Shown piece after piece: positions 63,556-64,000 of a stretch of 64,000 nucleotides of DNA. The notes beneath the pieces are model-generated. The model was not told where the DNA came from, did no database searches, and was given only the letters and a program-made list of their open reading frames with translations. This stretch comes from Bacteroidota bacterium. Its GTDB lineage: Bacteria > Bacteroidota > Bacteroidia > UBA4408. The stretch is taken from NCBI GenBank assembly GCA_016721765.1, contig JADKHO010000002.1:186001-250000 (forward strand). The letters run 5' to 3'. Position 1 is the first letter of the stretch; each line of letters begins with the position of its first letter. Position numbers and translations under genes: made by a program.

Positions 63556-64000
63556 TTAATCCTGCATTTTAAATATAAAACAAACCTGATTTTTATTTAC
63601 CGGATTTAAATGATGCACCACTTTATCAATAAAACCGGGCTCAATAGCCGTTTCGTAGCTTAGCTCGGGATAATATTTTTTAAAATTAGCAATCCTCCGC
63701 GCTAAATTTTCTTCTTGAAAAAAGATAACATAATTAGGTGTTTCGCTCCGCTTGACATTCTTTTGCTCTTCATATAAATCTTTTGCAGTATGCACGCTCG
63801 TTACTCCATACACACCCCAAGAATTACTATTAAAGTTGCGCAAATAAAATAGTGGAGGCATCACAAAATCATCCCGGTTGCTATCTTCAATTACCAAATA
63901 ACGCACATCCTTTTTATGCGATAGATAGGTCATCGCCTCAACACGATTCCGCTTAGAATAAGCAACCGACACAAAAAGCAAAGGAATAGTGTTTAGTATC
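63556..64000 (-). CDS. C-terminal part of an unknown protein, cut by window edge
   Basis: An open frame runs in from the window edge and stops at 63556. It reads ILNTIPLLFVSVAYSKRNRVEAMTYL (broken here), suggesting the end of a membrane helix, then a ~120-residue soluble tail (DVRYLVIEDSNRDDF... ARRIANFKKYYPELSYETAIEP). This could be the tail of a membrane glycosyltransferase (mannosyltransferase-like), but that is a guess. It lies 5 bp upstream of radA on the same strand. Confidence 0.5.
   Translation of the reverse strand, partial: ILNTIPLLFVSVAYSKRNRVEAMTYLSHKKDVRYLVIEDSNRDDFVMPPLFYLRNFNSNSWGVYGVTSVHTAKDLYEEQKNVKRSETPNYVIFFQEENLARRIANFKKYYPELSYETAIEPGFIDKVVHHLNPVNKNQVCFIFKMQD

Noticed and set aside
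1..64000. tRNA, rRNA, tmRNA or riboswitch genes
   Set aside because: Reading the intergenic regions by eye showed no cloverleaf or known aptamer core; a covariance-model search would be the decisive test.

Overview
The window comes from a member of the Bacteroidota. It is AT-rich, several secreted proteins end in (or have lost) type IX secretion (T9SS) C-terminal sorting domains, and PorQ is encoded. Lipoprotein signals, SPOR/HU-domain and LytTR two-component proteins, and scattered promoter boxes of the form TAnnTTTG fit the same group. HemJ and KdsB indicate haem synthesis and a Gram-negative LPS-type envelope. The genus cannot be fixed from the sequence alone. I saw no rRNA, tRNA or CRISPR array.

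Layout. 0-6 kb: a truncated BNR-repeat secreted protein, a putative abortive-infection membrane protein (putAbiC type), an inverted array of REP-like repeats, a SET-domain methyltransferase bracketed by a 15-bp palindrome, a DUF1569 protein and a TPR-SpoIIE phosphatase. 6-14 kb: DEAD-box helicase, IspH, a frame-damaged T9SS cargo protein, Cmk and PorQ. 14-15.4 kb: a RAYT-type (REP-associated tyrosine) transposase with one repeat unit upstream and five exact 124-bp-period units downstream. 15.4-21.4 kb: Lon (with a sigma-54-like promoter) and a MoxR / SurA / lipoprotein-PPIase operon. 21.7-25.5 kb: a LiaF-like membrane protein, a DUF4288 protein, a LytS/LytTR two-component pair and a His/Gly-rich lipoprotein. 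25.4-33.7 kb: CoaE, YbbR-like, YajC, DUF1573, an alpha-oxoamine synthase, an Uup-like ABC-F protein, ProC, DoxX and DUF1684. 33.7-42.5 kb: an LVIVD-repeat T9SS protein, an M48 protease, ClpS, Ogt, a thioredoxin-like DUF1223 protein, MiaA, a pRiA4b-type protein and a CCA-adding enzyme. 42.5-51 kb: an LtaS-like sulfatase, TsaC/YrdC, a GT4 glycosyltransferase, a GH31 glucosidase, a mini HExxH protein and PIN-PhoH. 51-54.4 kb: a T9SS protein followed by 1.3 kb of gene-free DNA holding two tandem-repeat arrays. 54.4-64 kb: a broken GT2 glycosyltransferase, AsnB, a membrane spermidine-synthase-like protein, a thioesterase, HemJ, HU-SPOR, KdsB, a doubly frameshifted RadA and a truncated gene at the edge.

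Most genes are housekeeping or envelope functions in short same-strand runs. The least ordinary content is repetitive: a RAYT with its own hairpin units found at three other places in the window, in both orientations, and the double-hairpin 126-bp array at 53.5 kb. Several single-base lesions cluster between 54 and 63 kb, partly in A/T homopolymers. They may be sequence errors rather than real gene decay and should be checked before any loss of function is inferred.
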